Positions 30,902 to 43,140 of a stretch of DNA of 64,000 nt are shown piece by piece. The translations under genes and the position numbers were made by a program. Source of the DNA: Corticium candelabrum (lineage: Eukaryota; Porifera; Homoscleromorpha; Homosclerophorida; Plakinidae); contig NC_085089.1 of NCBI RefSeq assembly GCF_963422355.1, positions 7,990,552-8,054,551 on the forward strand, read 5' to 3'. The number at the start of each line of letters is the position of its first letter. Position 1 is the stretch's first letter. Under the pieces are notes generated by a model that saw only the letters and a list, made by a program, of their open reading frames with translations, ran no database searches and was not told the DNA's origin.

Positions 30902-33900
30902 GTGTACACAATCTGAATGCTTGAATTTAGCTCAAAGTCAGGGCTATAGCTGGTCAAATTGAAATATCATGAGCTCTAATTGAGTTATAGTTATCATTGT
31001 CAGAGCAGTGGTGACACATACTTCTTCTTTGCTAGCTGAAGATGTCTTTTCTTAGCTATTCTAGTGACCCACCACAACAACTTTGTTTAGAGTATAGGCA
31101 ATTAAATGGAAGTGTTCTGTTCTCAAATAAATCATTTAACATATAATATAGGTAATTGGCTCATTCTTTACTTTTTTGTACACAAAGCGCGTGTTGCCAT
31201 GCTGTGGAGCCAGTTACAGTGGTTGTACAGGTCACGTGGAGGTAGAATAGAACCGATAATACACCCACTGTCATAGCAACAGAATATACCCTGGGTATAT
31301 TTTAGAGTAAACATCAGGCTTGAATACAATACACTAAATACCATTTAGTCTATTAGCATCTTTTCCTTATACAAACTTTCACAAGCCATTAGTTACCAAA
31401 CATACACAATACACTTAGGGCAGTCACATAACACCTATTACCTCTACTCATTACATCAGCAAGGTTACAAGAACAAACAAGTTATTTATTTATTGCTTGT
31501 TGCCCATGTAGAATGTAAAGCTGCTGATACAAACTTCTATTATGTAAATCTTTTCTAAAAAATTAATAAGTAATATCAATTTATTTATCTTAATAATAAG
31601 GTTCTTTAGGTCTATCTTCAAGTGTAGATCAGTACAGCGTAATTGTGAAATCTTTAGGTAGTTTGTATACTGTTGAATTTTAGTATACGTACTTTCTAAT
31701 CTAATTCTAGTCGTTTAATTAAAACAACTTTTAAATCTAAGACAACTGAATGCATATGGCATCATTTTGCAATATATACAGTGCACCAATTCTGTGAAAT
31801 CAGTTGATAAGCAAGTGCATATCTGATCATGCACTACTTCTGCAAATGTGCAGTTTCTGAAGCAAGACTGCACATAGAAACTTCTACTGGCCATGCTAGT
31901 CTTTTGAAAGAGTTTCAATAGTTAATATTAATATGTTGATCTATAATAGTTATGCATCTCACTTTAGCTGCAAAATGCTAATGAATTACAATGTATCCAA
32001 GTGGCTGGCAGAGATGGCACCTAATCAAGATGCTTTGATCTGATTCAAATTGTTTTCTATTGATGATATGAGTTGTTCTACGCAAATATTAATTAAGTTT
32101 GAAGGGAATTGAATGTACTTGTAATACGAGCTCTGATTTGCCGCTGATCACTACTTCTCCAACCATTTACTTTCTGCAGTAAACTGCACATACAAACTTA
32201 ACTGATGTCACTGATGGTGTTAACGTTTTGAAATAGTTTCAATTATTTATATATGTATCTCTTTATTTAATATAATTAGTTGCAATTGGTTGCAAAATGC
32301 CAATAAATTCGAAGTCTTCACAAACAATAATTTATATCATTTCTATCAATAATTTATATAATATTTCTGTTGCTGGTATATATTGTTTAATTAATTAAAT
32401 TGAGTTTTAGTATGCACATATCTAATCACCACTTGTGCAAATGTGTGTATACAAGAAATAACTTTTCATGCAAACTTCTACAGACCGTTATAGTTTTAAA
32501 AGGTAAAATATTTGATATTAATAATTTAACGCTACAACTTTACTAGTAGTATCTAGCTGCAATATACTGTATATGTGCTCTAAAATTTTTAGAACAGTAA
32601 AAATGCCAGTCTATCTGTATGAGCAACAGCATGTAAGTCTATACATCATACATTTGTCTTCACTACACATAGCTAGACTATACAGGCCATAATTGTTACA
32701 GTTTGAAAGTATAAATCAATGCTTGTATACATTCTTGGTAAGAACATGGAATATCTTGCTGTTCTTAGACGTTCAGCATTTCTTGATGGCATCTGTTAAC
32801 TCAAGAGTAACTAGAACAAGTCAAAAAATCATGTCGTACAGTTAGATTCCATTAACCTCTTCACACATGCCCAACCAACATTTCAGTAAAGTTGACAAAG
32901 ATCTTGGGGTTCTACATGGCAAGAAATTACGGAACACCTTGTGTAAACCAAGTGAGCTAAATCACAAAACAAACTAGAAATAAGTCAGTACAAGAATACA
33001 AACTAAAACTACCTTGTACCGTCTACATATACTACAAAATCAAGCCAAGATCTTGGCAGCTGTGGTGGTCTTCCAGGATCTTCCAAGATCTTGAGGTGTA
33101 AACACCCTGCTGCATGCGCAAAGACGAACAGACAACAGTTTGCTTCTGTATGTACTTTATACAGTAAGGAAATAGACTCTCCTTGTAACCATTGCCTAAA
33201 ACAATATATATTTCTTGTGATTTCTTGACCACACCCTTAATGCATCCAATACTCTTGTACCGATTAGGAAAACAAACAAAACATTTTTATTATTATTGTT
33301 ATTGTTATTATTATATTATTGTTGTTGTTGTTAAACATGACAAACCAAAAGAACACAACAACTTTATTGATATCATACTAAGAATAAGCCAACCATACTA
33401 CAACCAATTTAAAAAGAAAATTACTATTATTATCATTATCATAACACCAAATATTTATCTCAACTCACAGCAGCAGAGAATCTATCAACTCCACTGCATT
33501 ATTGCATCAAACAGCTCATGCCAGCAGCTCACATATGCCCAACATAATTAAACACTCAGTTCAGTAATGTACCTCAGTAACCTGGGTTAGTATATAGAGT
33601 TAATAATAACACATAAACTTTCAAATGATCAACAAATTAGACAATTCTATATTCATTCACTCAACTGCATTAAATTGTCAATTAATTAATTAAAGCATGA
33701 AGGTACACACAAGAAAATTTATGCACATGCAGATCTAAACTAACTGCTACAACAGTATATTATAGCCTAAAACACAAGCAGAAGACTACAAACGAATTTC
33801 TATTCAAAATCACTGCATGCGGTAAACCAAAAATACCAAACTATTAAAGGTCTACACATTTGATTCTTCAAAAGCGTCAAAAACATGTCTAGATACTCAT

Positions 33901-34286
33901 TCCATACCTTTCACTGTCATAGCCTGCCGTACGTCTATTCACACTAGATAATTATCTAGTGAATTAATTAATTATCTAGTGATCGGAGAGTACAAGCCAC
34001 GGTTAGATCGGGACAGTTTACAGCTGCAGGTTGTTGCGTAGACTACAAAGAAGCCTCTGAAGCCTGTACAAGCTTTAGCATGGCCAAAGGAACAGAAATA
34101 AATGTTTGACATGTAATACGCATGCGCTAGACAATTTCTAGGCGTCGGCAATTCTACCCCGCCCCGGAACAAATCCGCGGAAGAAGACAACAGCGTCTGG
34201 AAATCCGAGGGACAACATGTGCGCCAGCGTACGCTTGCGCATTTGATCAACCGGAACAAATCCGCGGCCGGACCAAATCTGGTACA
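30902..34286. other. Non-coding 5' part of the Ginger element, with diverged tandem repeats
   Basis: A/T-rich, with no recognisable coding region. Three diverged blocks align by eye, beginning near 31,823, 32,147 and 32,425. Each has GATCA..ACTACTTCTGCAAATG-like, CTGCACATA.AAACTT and GTTTTGAAA.AGTTTCAAT-like segments, a spacing of about 280-320. Trinucleotide-rich stretches (TTA/TTG) lie at 33,285-33,335. The right terminus holds two GGAACAAATCCGCGG motifs (34,166 and 34,253). Confidence 0.5.
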
Positions 34287-35098
34287 CCGGACATACGTAG
34301 AGAGGGTGACAAGAAAACTCGTCCGGTTGTCTAAGTATTCGTGTCACACCCCGGCCTGGCAGCCTTACTTAGAGATGGCTGTTGAGGGAGTTGCGGGATT
34401 TGTTGGAGGTATAGCTTAGTACACATTGACTTTCTGAGTCCCCTAATTCACAATTATTGCGCAAAACGTTGCAGGATGTACCGGAGTTGTTGTTGGCCAC
34501 CCGTTTGACACCGTAAAAGTACGCCTGCAAACACAATCAGCAAACAGTCCAATTTACCGAGGAATGGTGCACTGCTTTCTGTCCATCGTTCGCCAAGAGA
34601 CGGTAAGAACCGGTCGATCCCAGCGTTTTTCATCGCAGGCGAAAGTGCAAGATACCTAGATGAATGTATTACTGTGCTAGATGATCATAGACGCTTTGAA
34701 CGTGTAGGTTGTTTTTGGATATTGAGTGTTCCATTTGTTTACGTAGAGCTACCAAAGCACAGACACAAACCTAATCTATTTGTTGCAGTAGCCTAACATC
34801 TCATCTTCCAAACAATCGTATGCGCAGCGTCGCCGTGTTTCGTGCGTAGCCGTGCTAGTCGTCAGTTAAGTGACGTCACGCCCTCTAGTTTCGGATGCCC
34901 GAAACACGCTAGATCGTCATTTTAAGAGCAAATTTAGACACTCTGTAAAGATTTTGAGCATGGAATCTCGACGTCTAGTGCTAAAATCAACTTTCAAGAC
35001 ATGTTTAGACATGTTTCTACGTATTTCTAGCCAATTTCTCATCACTCTCTGCAGCGTAGAGATCGTACGGTGCCGTTTGAACATCCAGGGGACAAAAT
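34287..35098 (+). repeat. Tandem segmental duplication, unit 1 (3' part): 5' end of SLC25 gene C
   Basis: Nearly identical to 38,786-39,618. The largest difference is an 18-base stretch (GATCCTCGGGTACAGTCT region) present only in unit 2, just upstream of the start codon. The match stops at GGGGACAAAAT (35,098), after which unit 1 runs into an inverted MITE fragment. Confidence 0.85.
34375..34602 (+). pseudogene. Extra copy of exons 1-2 of SLC25 gene C
   Basis: Exon 1 34375-34408 (MAVEGVAGFVG plus one base) and exon 2 34475-34602 (CTGVVVGHPFDTVK ... IVRQET), with intact start codon, donors and acceptor. No exon 3 follows before the second copy at 38,893, and the Ginger element ends 88 bases upstream of this ATG. 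The pair could still be used as an alternative first-exon set that splices over unit 2 to 46,894. Alternatively, it is an orphan left by the tandem duplication. The protein sequence is the same as that of the second set as far as I can read. Confidence 0.75.
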
Positions 35099-35260
35099 AC
35101 GACCAGAAGACGATCTCCGACTGTCTGGTGCACAAGAAACGAATTCGCGCTATACAACAAAGTCCCGGATAATTCTTTTAATAGCCCAGAATAAATGGAC
35201 AAGTGAAGACGCTGTCTACTAAACATGTTTAGAGTCCAAACGTGTTTAACGTTAAACATG
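35099..35260 (-). other. Inverted MITE fragment at the tandem-duplication junction
   Basis: This 162-base block is the reverse complement of about 17,903-18,065, the left half of the MITE near gene B. It sits exactly between the end of unit 1 and the start of unit 2 (35,261, equivalent to 18,365). The MITE interior (18,066-18,364) is missing here. The AAACATGTTTA palindromes at the join could have promoted template switching. Confidence 0.75.
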
Positions 35261-35342
35261 CTTAAACATGTTTAGACCTAAACAGGTTGTAAACATGTCT
35301 AAGCCCTAGTGGAGACGCGCCCTCAGTTTCTGTTTTGCTTTG

Positions 35343-38300
35343 CAGTGGCGGATTCAGGCTGGATCTATGGGGTCTATAGACCTCCCTTTGAGCTGAGCAT
35401 TACTGTTTCAGATTCGATTTTTCATTCTAATACAAAAATACCTGTTCTTTGGTACTGTGTTACTGTATAAACTGAGTTACTCAACAGTATATTTAATTAA
35501 AGACAGCTAGCTAAGTTTCGAAACTACCAGGTCCACGGTCCAGTCCTTTTTTCGTCGGGTTGCCGAGATCGTCTTACTGTAGGCTTGTTGTAAGCGCGCA
35601 AAAAGGACGGTAGAGCGAGGCCATAAGATCTGCTCATGCTCAGAGAACTTCTACAATCCCACGCATCTACTGATTCCGTGAAGTCGTCAACAAATACTTC
35701 AAAATGAAGAGACATGCTGCTACACCTATCACTTCATTCTTCTCCAAAAGGAGCAGAGAAGGTAAATGCAGATGACAAATTTGCATCTATACTATATATA
35801 ATAGCGTTTGACAAAATTCAATGGATTACCATTTACTGACTATTCCCTTTACTACAGAGTCTAAGGGAGAGTCACACTCAAGTGCAGATATAGGTTCGCC
35901 ATCACAAAACTGTGTAACAGAAGACCCTTGTGGGGCCCCAGATGCTTCTGGTAAGTAGATTATAAATAGTATTAATCTTAAATTCAAATATTAAGTTACA
36001 TACATGTAACTGCAAATAGAATACAAACTATCACAACACCGATTAATTTTAATGTTTACAGGTCCAAGTCGAATGTCACCCAGTGCCACCACTCTGTCCC
36101 AAGTTGAGTTGAGCACTGCTTTCCCTCCTGACGATATTGGAGCACTGTTGAAAGCAAACCAGAAGTTCAATGACTTGGATCCGACACGTAAATACCAATT
36201 GCTTACATCTGAGCCAAATCTTGATCCTCCCTATTACCCAAAGACGTACTGTGCTGTTTCTAAACAATATCGCCACTTTACACCAAGCTTGTTTAAGAAA
36301 TATCCTTGGCTTTATTACAGTCGTGCAGAGGATGGGGCATTCTGCTGAGCCTGTTCATTTTTTGCTCCGGAGTTACCTGGTGGACATTCTACAAGTCAGT
36401 TCGTGACTGCACCTTTTAGAACATGGCAAAAACTATCTGACAGGACGCTAGCTCATGGCAAGCTTGATTACCATCTTGCTTCTCTGGCAAAGACGAGTGC
36501 ATTCTTGGATTGTTATAGTAACCCATTACAAGCTATTGACACAGTGCTTGTATCCGAGGCTCAGAAGCGGATGGAGGCTAACAAGAAAGTGATTTCGTGA
36601 TGATTGTTTCAACTGGGAGGATACTGAGTATGAACACTCAAACCCAGGGAATTTCTTTGAGCTTGTATGCGTTAGGGCTGAAACTGACAATATTCTCTCT
36701 GAACATCTCAAGAACTCTCCAAGAAATGCTAGATACACATCCAAAACGATTCAAAACGAATTGATTGAAGTGGTTGGCAAGTACATCTGCAACAAAATCA
36801 TAGCAGAGGTAAAGAAGAGCAAATACTACACTGTCACTGTTGATGAAGTCACTGATATCTCAAACAAAGAGCAGCTCTCAATTTCCCTTTGCTACGTTTA
36901 TTATGGTACTGTGAAGGAAGCATTCGTTGCCTTTGTGTCAGTAGAAAGGATCACAGGAAAGAATATTGCTGCAGCAATTTTAAACTGGATACAGACAGTT
37001 GGATTGTCACCAAGTGATATGCGAGGGCAGTGCTACGATGGAGCCAGTAACATGTCTGGAGCAAGATCAGGGTGTAGTGCTGTTATTCAACAGCAAGCTC
37101 CAAAGGCTGCCTATTTCCACTGTGCTGCTCATCGATTGAATCTTGCTGCAGTGTCTGCATGTAAGATCCAAGCATTCATGAATGTTGAGGCATACATCGG
37201 AGAAATTGCAAGGTTCTTCGCATTCTCTCCCAAAAGGCAACGACTGTTTGATAAGACAATGGATAAATTCCTTCCAGAAGCCAAGGCCCGAAAGCTCAAA
37301 GACGCCTGTAGAACAAGGTGGGTTCAACGTATTGATTCATACACAGTCTTTTTTGAGTTGTTACCGGCACTTCACTCATCTCTGCAAGCTATGGTTTCTC
37401 CAGGACAACACAAAGACTTTGGTACTGATTGAGACTGGGATGGCAATACAATCACAAAGGCGAATGGCTATCTGTATCAGCTTCAGTCGCCTTCTTTCTC
37501 AGTTTGCTTCAAGATTCTCCTTGAAATCTTGCAATGTCTCAAAGGCCTCACAGTCAAGCTTCAAATGCAAGCATCTGATGTCATGTATGCTTACAAGCAG
37601 GTTCAGTCAGTACGTTTAATCCTACAGAAAATGAGAGAGGACTGTGTCCAAGAATTCAATAAAATCTTTGCCGAAAGTCTTAAGTTAGGACAAGATCTCC
37701 ATGGTGAAGATTTTGAGTTGACCAAATTCCGCATTGCAAGGCGACAGTCTCATCGAAGCAACATTGAAACATGCAGTGCAGAGCAGTATTATTGTGTAAC
37801 CATGTACAATGAGTTCCTATCTCATGTCATAAGGGAGCTTGACAACAGATTTTCTGGAAACCAGTACTTGGTTCACGGCTTGCTTCATTTGGTTCCAAGT
37901 AGGGTTGCTTCTGAATCTCATGATGACTTTCCAGAAACACTCAGTCAAGCTGCTGATTATTTCAAAGATGACTTGCCTCATCATGACATGCTTTCCATTG
38001 AGTATCGAATGTGGGTCCGGAAATGGAAGTGTTCAGATGAAGTTCCACAAAGCTTGTTGATACACTCAAGTCATGTGATGAGATCCAGTTTCCTAACATA
38101 TTCGTTTTGTTGAAGTTGACTTTAACGCTTCCATTCACCACTTGCGAGTGTGAGAGAAGCTTTAGTCAACTCAAACTGATTAAAACCTGCAGAAGATCTA
38201 CAATGACAGATGATCGATTAAATGGATTGGCAATCATGAAAATAAACAGTGATCGATATGAAAGAATTCGGAAATCTCCAGAAGCACTAAATCTACTTGT

Positions 38301-38707
38301 GAACTCATTTGCATCATTACATCCTAGGAGAATGAAGATTGCTTTTGTTCTAGCTGATCAATAATTTCACGTTTTTAACATGTAAAATCATTTAATTCCA
38401 CTGTGTACATTGTACTAAACATTATGTCTTAATTAATGTATATAATATTATATGTATGGCATTTAAAAATAGCCTTAGCTGCTATAACCCTAGATTGAGA
38501 TAGCTAGCTTGCTGCTACCAGCTGGTGCAGCTAGTTCTTGTTTCTGCTGGGGAATTATTTGGAATTGGTTTTTTACGCCCAAGGGAGACAGCTCCGAAGT
38601 TCTTAATTATTAAAGTGACTGAATCCTAACAAAAGTAGGCGAAGTAGACGTGGTTAAAATTGTGTTTTTATAGACCCCTCCTTTCTCAATTTCTGAATCC
38701 GCCACTG
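35343..38707 (+). mobile_element. hAT DNA transposon, copy 2
   Basis: Same termini (CAGTGGCGGATTCAG ... complement) and same GCTTTGC flanks as the copy at 18,447-21,808, with about 1% divergence by eye over 3.36 kb. It lies about 185 bases upstream of the second start codon of SLC25 gene C. Confidence 0.9.
35704..38364 (+). pseudogene. hAT transposase, broken (copy 2)
   Basis: Same exon layout and domains as copy 1 (ZMYM1/DUF4371-type core and hAT dimerisation C-terminus). It shares the TGA after EDGAFC (36,346), the missing segment near 36,600 and the frameshift near 38,050. It keeps the frame lost in copy 1 (SPKRQRLFDKTMDKFLP, 37,230) but has its own TGG-to-TGA change at about 37,430 (GTDW becomes GTD stop). 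Confidence 0.85.
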
Positions 38708-38892
38708 CTTTGCTGTACACATGTGTTGCATGCGTAATAGCATTTATGTCTAGTAGACATGTCTAGAACTCGGGAAACACTTCCGCCGGACATACGTAGA
38801 GAGGGTGACAAGAAAACTCGTCCGGTTGTCTAAGTATTCGTGTCACACCCCGGCCTGGCAGCCTTGATCCTCGGGTACAGTCTTACTTAGAG

Positions 38893-41800
38893 ATGGCTGT
38901 TGAGGGAGTTGCGGGATTTGTTGGAGGTATAGCTTAGTACACATTGACTTTCTGGGTCCCCTAATTCACAATTATTGCGCAAAACGTTGCAGGATGTACC
39001 GGAGTTGTTGTTGGCCACCCGTTTGACACCGTAAAAGTACGCCTGCAAACACAATCAGCAAACAGTCCAATTTACCGAGGAATGGTGCACTGCTTTCTGT
39101 CCATCGTTCGCCAAGAGACGGTAAGAACCGGTCGATCCCAGCGTTTTTCATCGCAGGCGAAAGTGCAAGATACCTAGATGAATGTATTACTGTGCTAGAT
39201 GATCATAGACGCTTTGAACGTGTAGGTTGTTTTTGGATATTGAGTGTTCCATTTGTTTACGTAGAGCTACCAAAGCACAGACACAAACCTAATCTATTTG
39301 TTGCAGTAGCCTAACATCTCATCTTCCAAACAATCGTATGCGCAGCGTCGCCGTGTTTCGTGCGTAGCCGTGCTAGTCGTCAGAGTTAAGTGACGTCACG
39401 CCCTCTAGTTTCGGATGCCCGAAACACGCTAGATCGTCATTTTAAGAGCAAATTTAGACACTCTGTAAAGATTTTGAGCATGGAATCTCGACGTCTAGTG
39501 CTAAAATCAACTTTCAAGACATGTTTAGACATGTTTCTACGTATTTCTAGCCAATTTCTCATCACTCTCTGCAGCGTAGAGATCGTACGGTGCCGTTTGA
39601 ACATCCAGGGGACAAAATTTTTCTATGTAGCAGTATCTTACTGGCTTGCTACGCAATCTAGCTAGAGTAAAAAAGGTTCGACTTGCACAATCAAAAGTAG
39701 GGTACTGCATTTCCTATAAACAAGCGTTCCTGACCTCTCTTTTGCTTCAGTAACAAACAGGGGTAACATACGGCTGATTTTGTAATTGGCGCTACATTGG
39801 TCTGGAAATCCGAAGCTAGGGCGCGCAAGAGGGCCTGGGTACGAGGCTAGGTATGTCTAGAATACACCAGCCGCATGTTATCCCTGTTTGTTACTGAGGC
39901 AAAAGAGAGGTCAGGAACGCTTGTCTAAAGGAAATGCAGTATGAAAAGTGGAACAAATTAGTCCTACCATCTCACGAGAAAAGGAAACTAAAAGATATCC
40001 AATAGAGCGCGGCCCCGTTCCTCGGACACCATATTCCGGACGCGAGTTCGCAGTTATCCGTTTTTGAACGCAGTCCCTAACACATCATAAATGTAGGTAT
40101 CCGAGTTGTAATTGAGCACACCAAAAGAGAGCATTGTACCTCTTCTCTGCTTAGAGTGAGATTGAAAACTGTGCGGGCCTTGCATACCCCGTTCACCGGA
40201 CAAAGGCATCGTTCACCGGACAGTAGCGTTTATACTGCACACACGCATCTTTCAGCCTAGTTACTTATATACCGCTAATCAACAACTCTTTACCTACAAA
40301 TTGTGTTGTTACCCTGCATGTCAGCCAAGATCTGTATGAGTTACAGTCGGTCAAACGCCCGTGGTAACGGCCCCAATCGTCGGACACCCATTTTCTTGCC
40401 TTCCTACCTTCTCAGCAATAGCTCGAGGTTTCAAATAACTGCAGTTGATTAAATTCAGCTATTTGAAACGCCGCAGAACGCAGAGCACTTGCCTACAGTA
40501 CTTGATGGCAATTCTGAGCCATTTCTCCTACAACCACGCCCCCACTAGGACGTGTAAAGATGTCGCTTGAACGAACTAGCCATTCAACAAAGAAGACGAC
40601 AACCGAAACCGATGAGAGGGCAGGATTGAAGTGCTAAAACACTCTTTTACCCCTTGCAAAGAAAGTCGATCGCTGCGTAGCGCGCGTTGACAAGGACTTG
40701 ACGTTATCTAGTTCAACTTTACCTAGGAGAAGCAGGGGTGAAGATTCTAGCTGCTCTGATAGTAAACAAAGTTCCTGCATTCAGTACAGCTGGTTGTACC
40801 AACGATGACGTGCTGCACTTCGTGACGGTGCAAGGTCAGGCAAAGGTAGATATCAAACTGAGATAGAAACACCTCCACACGTCTTAGTCAGAGCCAAGTA
40901 ACAATTTAGGGGCCTTGAAAGGAAAGCACGGGCTGTTCCTGTGCGAGTTGGGAGAATGTGCCCACCGCAAAGCTCGAACATGGATGACGTGAATCGTCTG
41001 CTACATCCGGTGCATCAAGCCTGTGCAGTTGCGCTGCAAGACACTCAGGAGTTCAAATTCTTACGCTGGGAAGACTAGACAGTACCCGAGGGCTAGTAGA
41101 TGCCAACAGAGTGAGCTTGTCAGCAGAGAAAATTCAGCAGTTTCCGCTAATAACCGTTGCTGAGTCAAATATAGGTCAAACGAATTGGGGGCCGTACGAT
41201 ATTTCCTTCCAACTCTCTCTCATGACACTATTACCTGCAGACTGGTGCTGCAAAGAAAAAAAGACTGGCCGACGAAAGGGGCGTTACCTCGATTCAATAA
41301 GCGTGCGGTATCTCTCCTGGAGAGTAGCAAACGGAGACTGTGATAGTGTTGTTGTGTTAGCTAGTCACCCATAAACCTATCTCAGGTGCGAAGTTGCAGA
41401 ATGGCCTTTGCGTTTTCATGGAGGAGGTCGTGTCCGGTGAATGATGGTGGTGTCCAATGATCGGGGTCGCAGAGAAGGATCACGTTTACCGTCCTAGCAT
41501 GACCATTTCAAGCCTTTGGAAATCCCACGTCTGGAATCACAGTCTTTACTAATCCTTCTTACTGTGGTCTCTAGCAAAGCTCAGTCTTACTTCGTTTACT
41601 TCTTGCATGGCTGTCCGATGATTGATGGTGTCCGATAACAGGGGCGTCGCTCTAGCAGAGGGGACTACCCTAGCAAGTCGAACCTTTTTTACTCTAGATT
41701 GCGTAGCAAGCCAGTAAGATACTGCTGCATAGAGAAATTTTGTTCCCTGGATGTTCAAACGGCACCGTACGATCTCTACGCTGCAGAGAGTGATGAGAAA

Positions 41801-43048
41801 TCGAAATTGGCTAGAAATACGTAGAAACATGTCTAAACATGTCTTAAAAGTTGATTTTAGCACTAGACGTCGAGATTCTATGTTCAAAGTCTCTACAGAG
41901 TGTCTAAATTTGCTCATAAAATGACGATCTAGCGTGTTTCGGGCATCCGAAACTAGAGGGCGTGACTTCACTCAACTCTGATGACTAGTACGGCTACGCA
42001 CGAAACACGGTGACGCTGCCCATGCGATTGTTTGGAAGATGAGATGTTAGGCTACTGCAACAAATGGATTCGGTTTGTGTTGTGCTTTGGTAGCTCTACA
42101 CGAGAGGCCATCCGAAACTAGAGGTATTTGTTCGGGTCTAGAGGTAGGGCGTGGTCAACGTTTAATCGAGTCTCGTTGTCGTTAGAACAAGCCAAATCCA
42201 TTGATTGTCACGAATCAGGAATAGTTACCTAACGTCTCTACGTTGTCCTATATTTCATCCTTAGGCAATTGCGTTGGACCAAGATCTCGCGTCCGAATCT
42301 AGCCGTTATCGGAAAGTAGATACGGGACTCTAGGTGTAACTGCGCATTCTACGGTAGGAACAATCAATAGTCGGCAGAGTGGGAAATATCTTGAATCTCG
42401 CTAATACTTGCAATCAACTAATTCTGTGATGACGAGAAGACGATTCTAGCTAGAGAGACTGTGGCATAGGACTCAAAGATTGGTAAGATTAGATGTAATT
42501 GAACACAAGAGACACAACAAAGAAAACATGTATCCGTTAGCCAGCTATCCAAATGGGACTGAGCTGCCCCGCCTATGAAACCCCGGATGCCACATCATCT
42601 CCTTCCTTTCTATCTATGCAAAACACAAAATTTACAGCACTATAATTACAAGCCCAAAAATATTTTGAGAAAATGATGGGTATGTAGTGATGGGTATGTA
42701 CTTATGTCATTTATGCTCATCTCATACATCACATTCACAACTGCTGCAAGCGATATAGGTAAAAAGATTGTGATGTAGGAGATGGGCATAAATGTCATAA
42801 GTACATACCCATCCCTACATCATTTTCTCAAAATGTTTTTGGACTTGTTTCATATATTTTAGCTATGTTAAAACTATACTGCGTGAGCACTGTGAAATAT
42901 TGACTTCCACCAGAAGCTGAATGCCGACTACTTTCGGTCTGCATCTAGATAATTAAATACATTATTACTTTATTTTAGAATTTACTCATATTTTGATCTG
43001 ATCGTGTTTTCAGTTGACTGTTCATCTTGTCTGTAAGGTTGAGTAGTG

Positions 43049-43140
<92 letters not shown>

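Noticed and set aside
34375-34602. A complete fourth SLC25 gene
   Set aside because: Only exons 1 and 2 are present before the second identical pair; the single exon 3 at 46,894 belongs to gene C.
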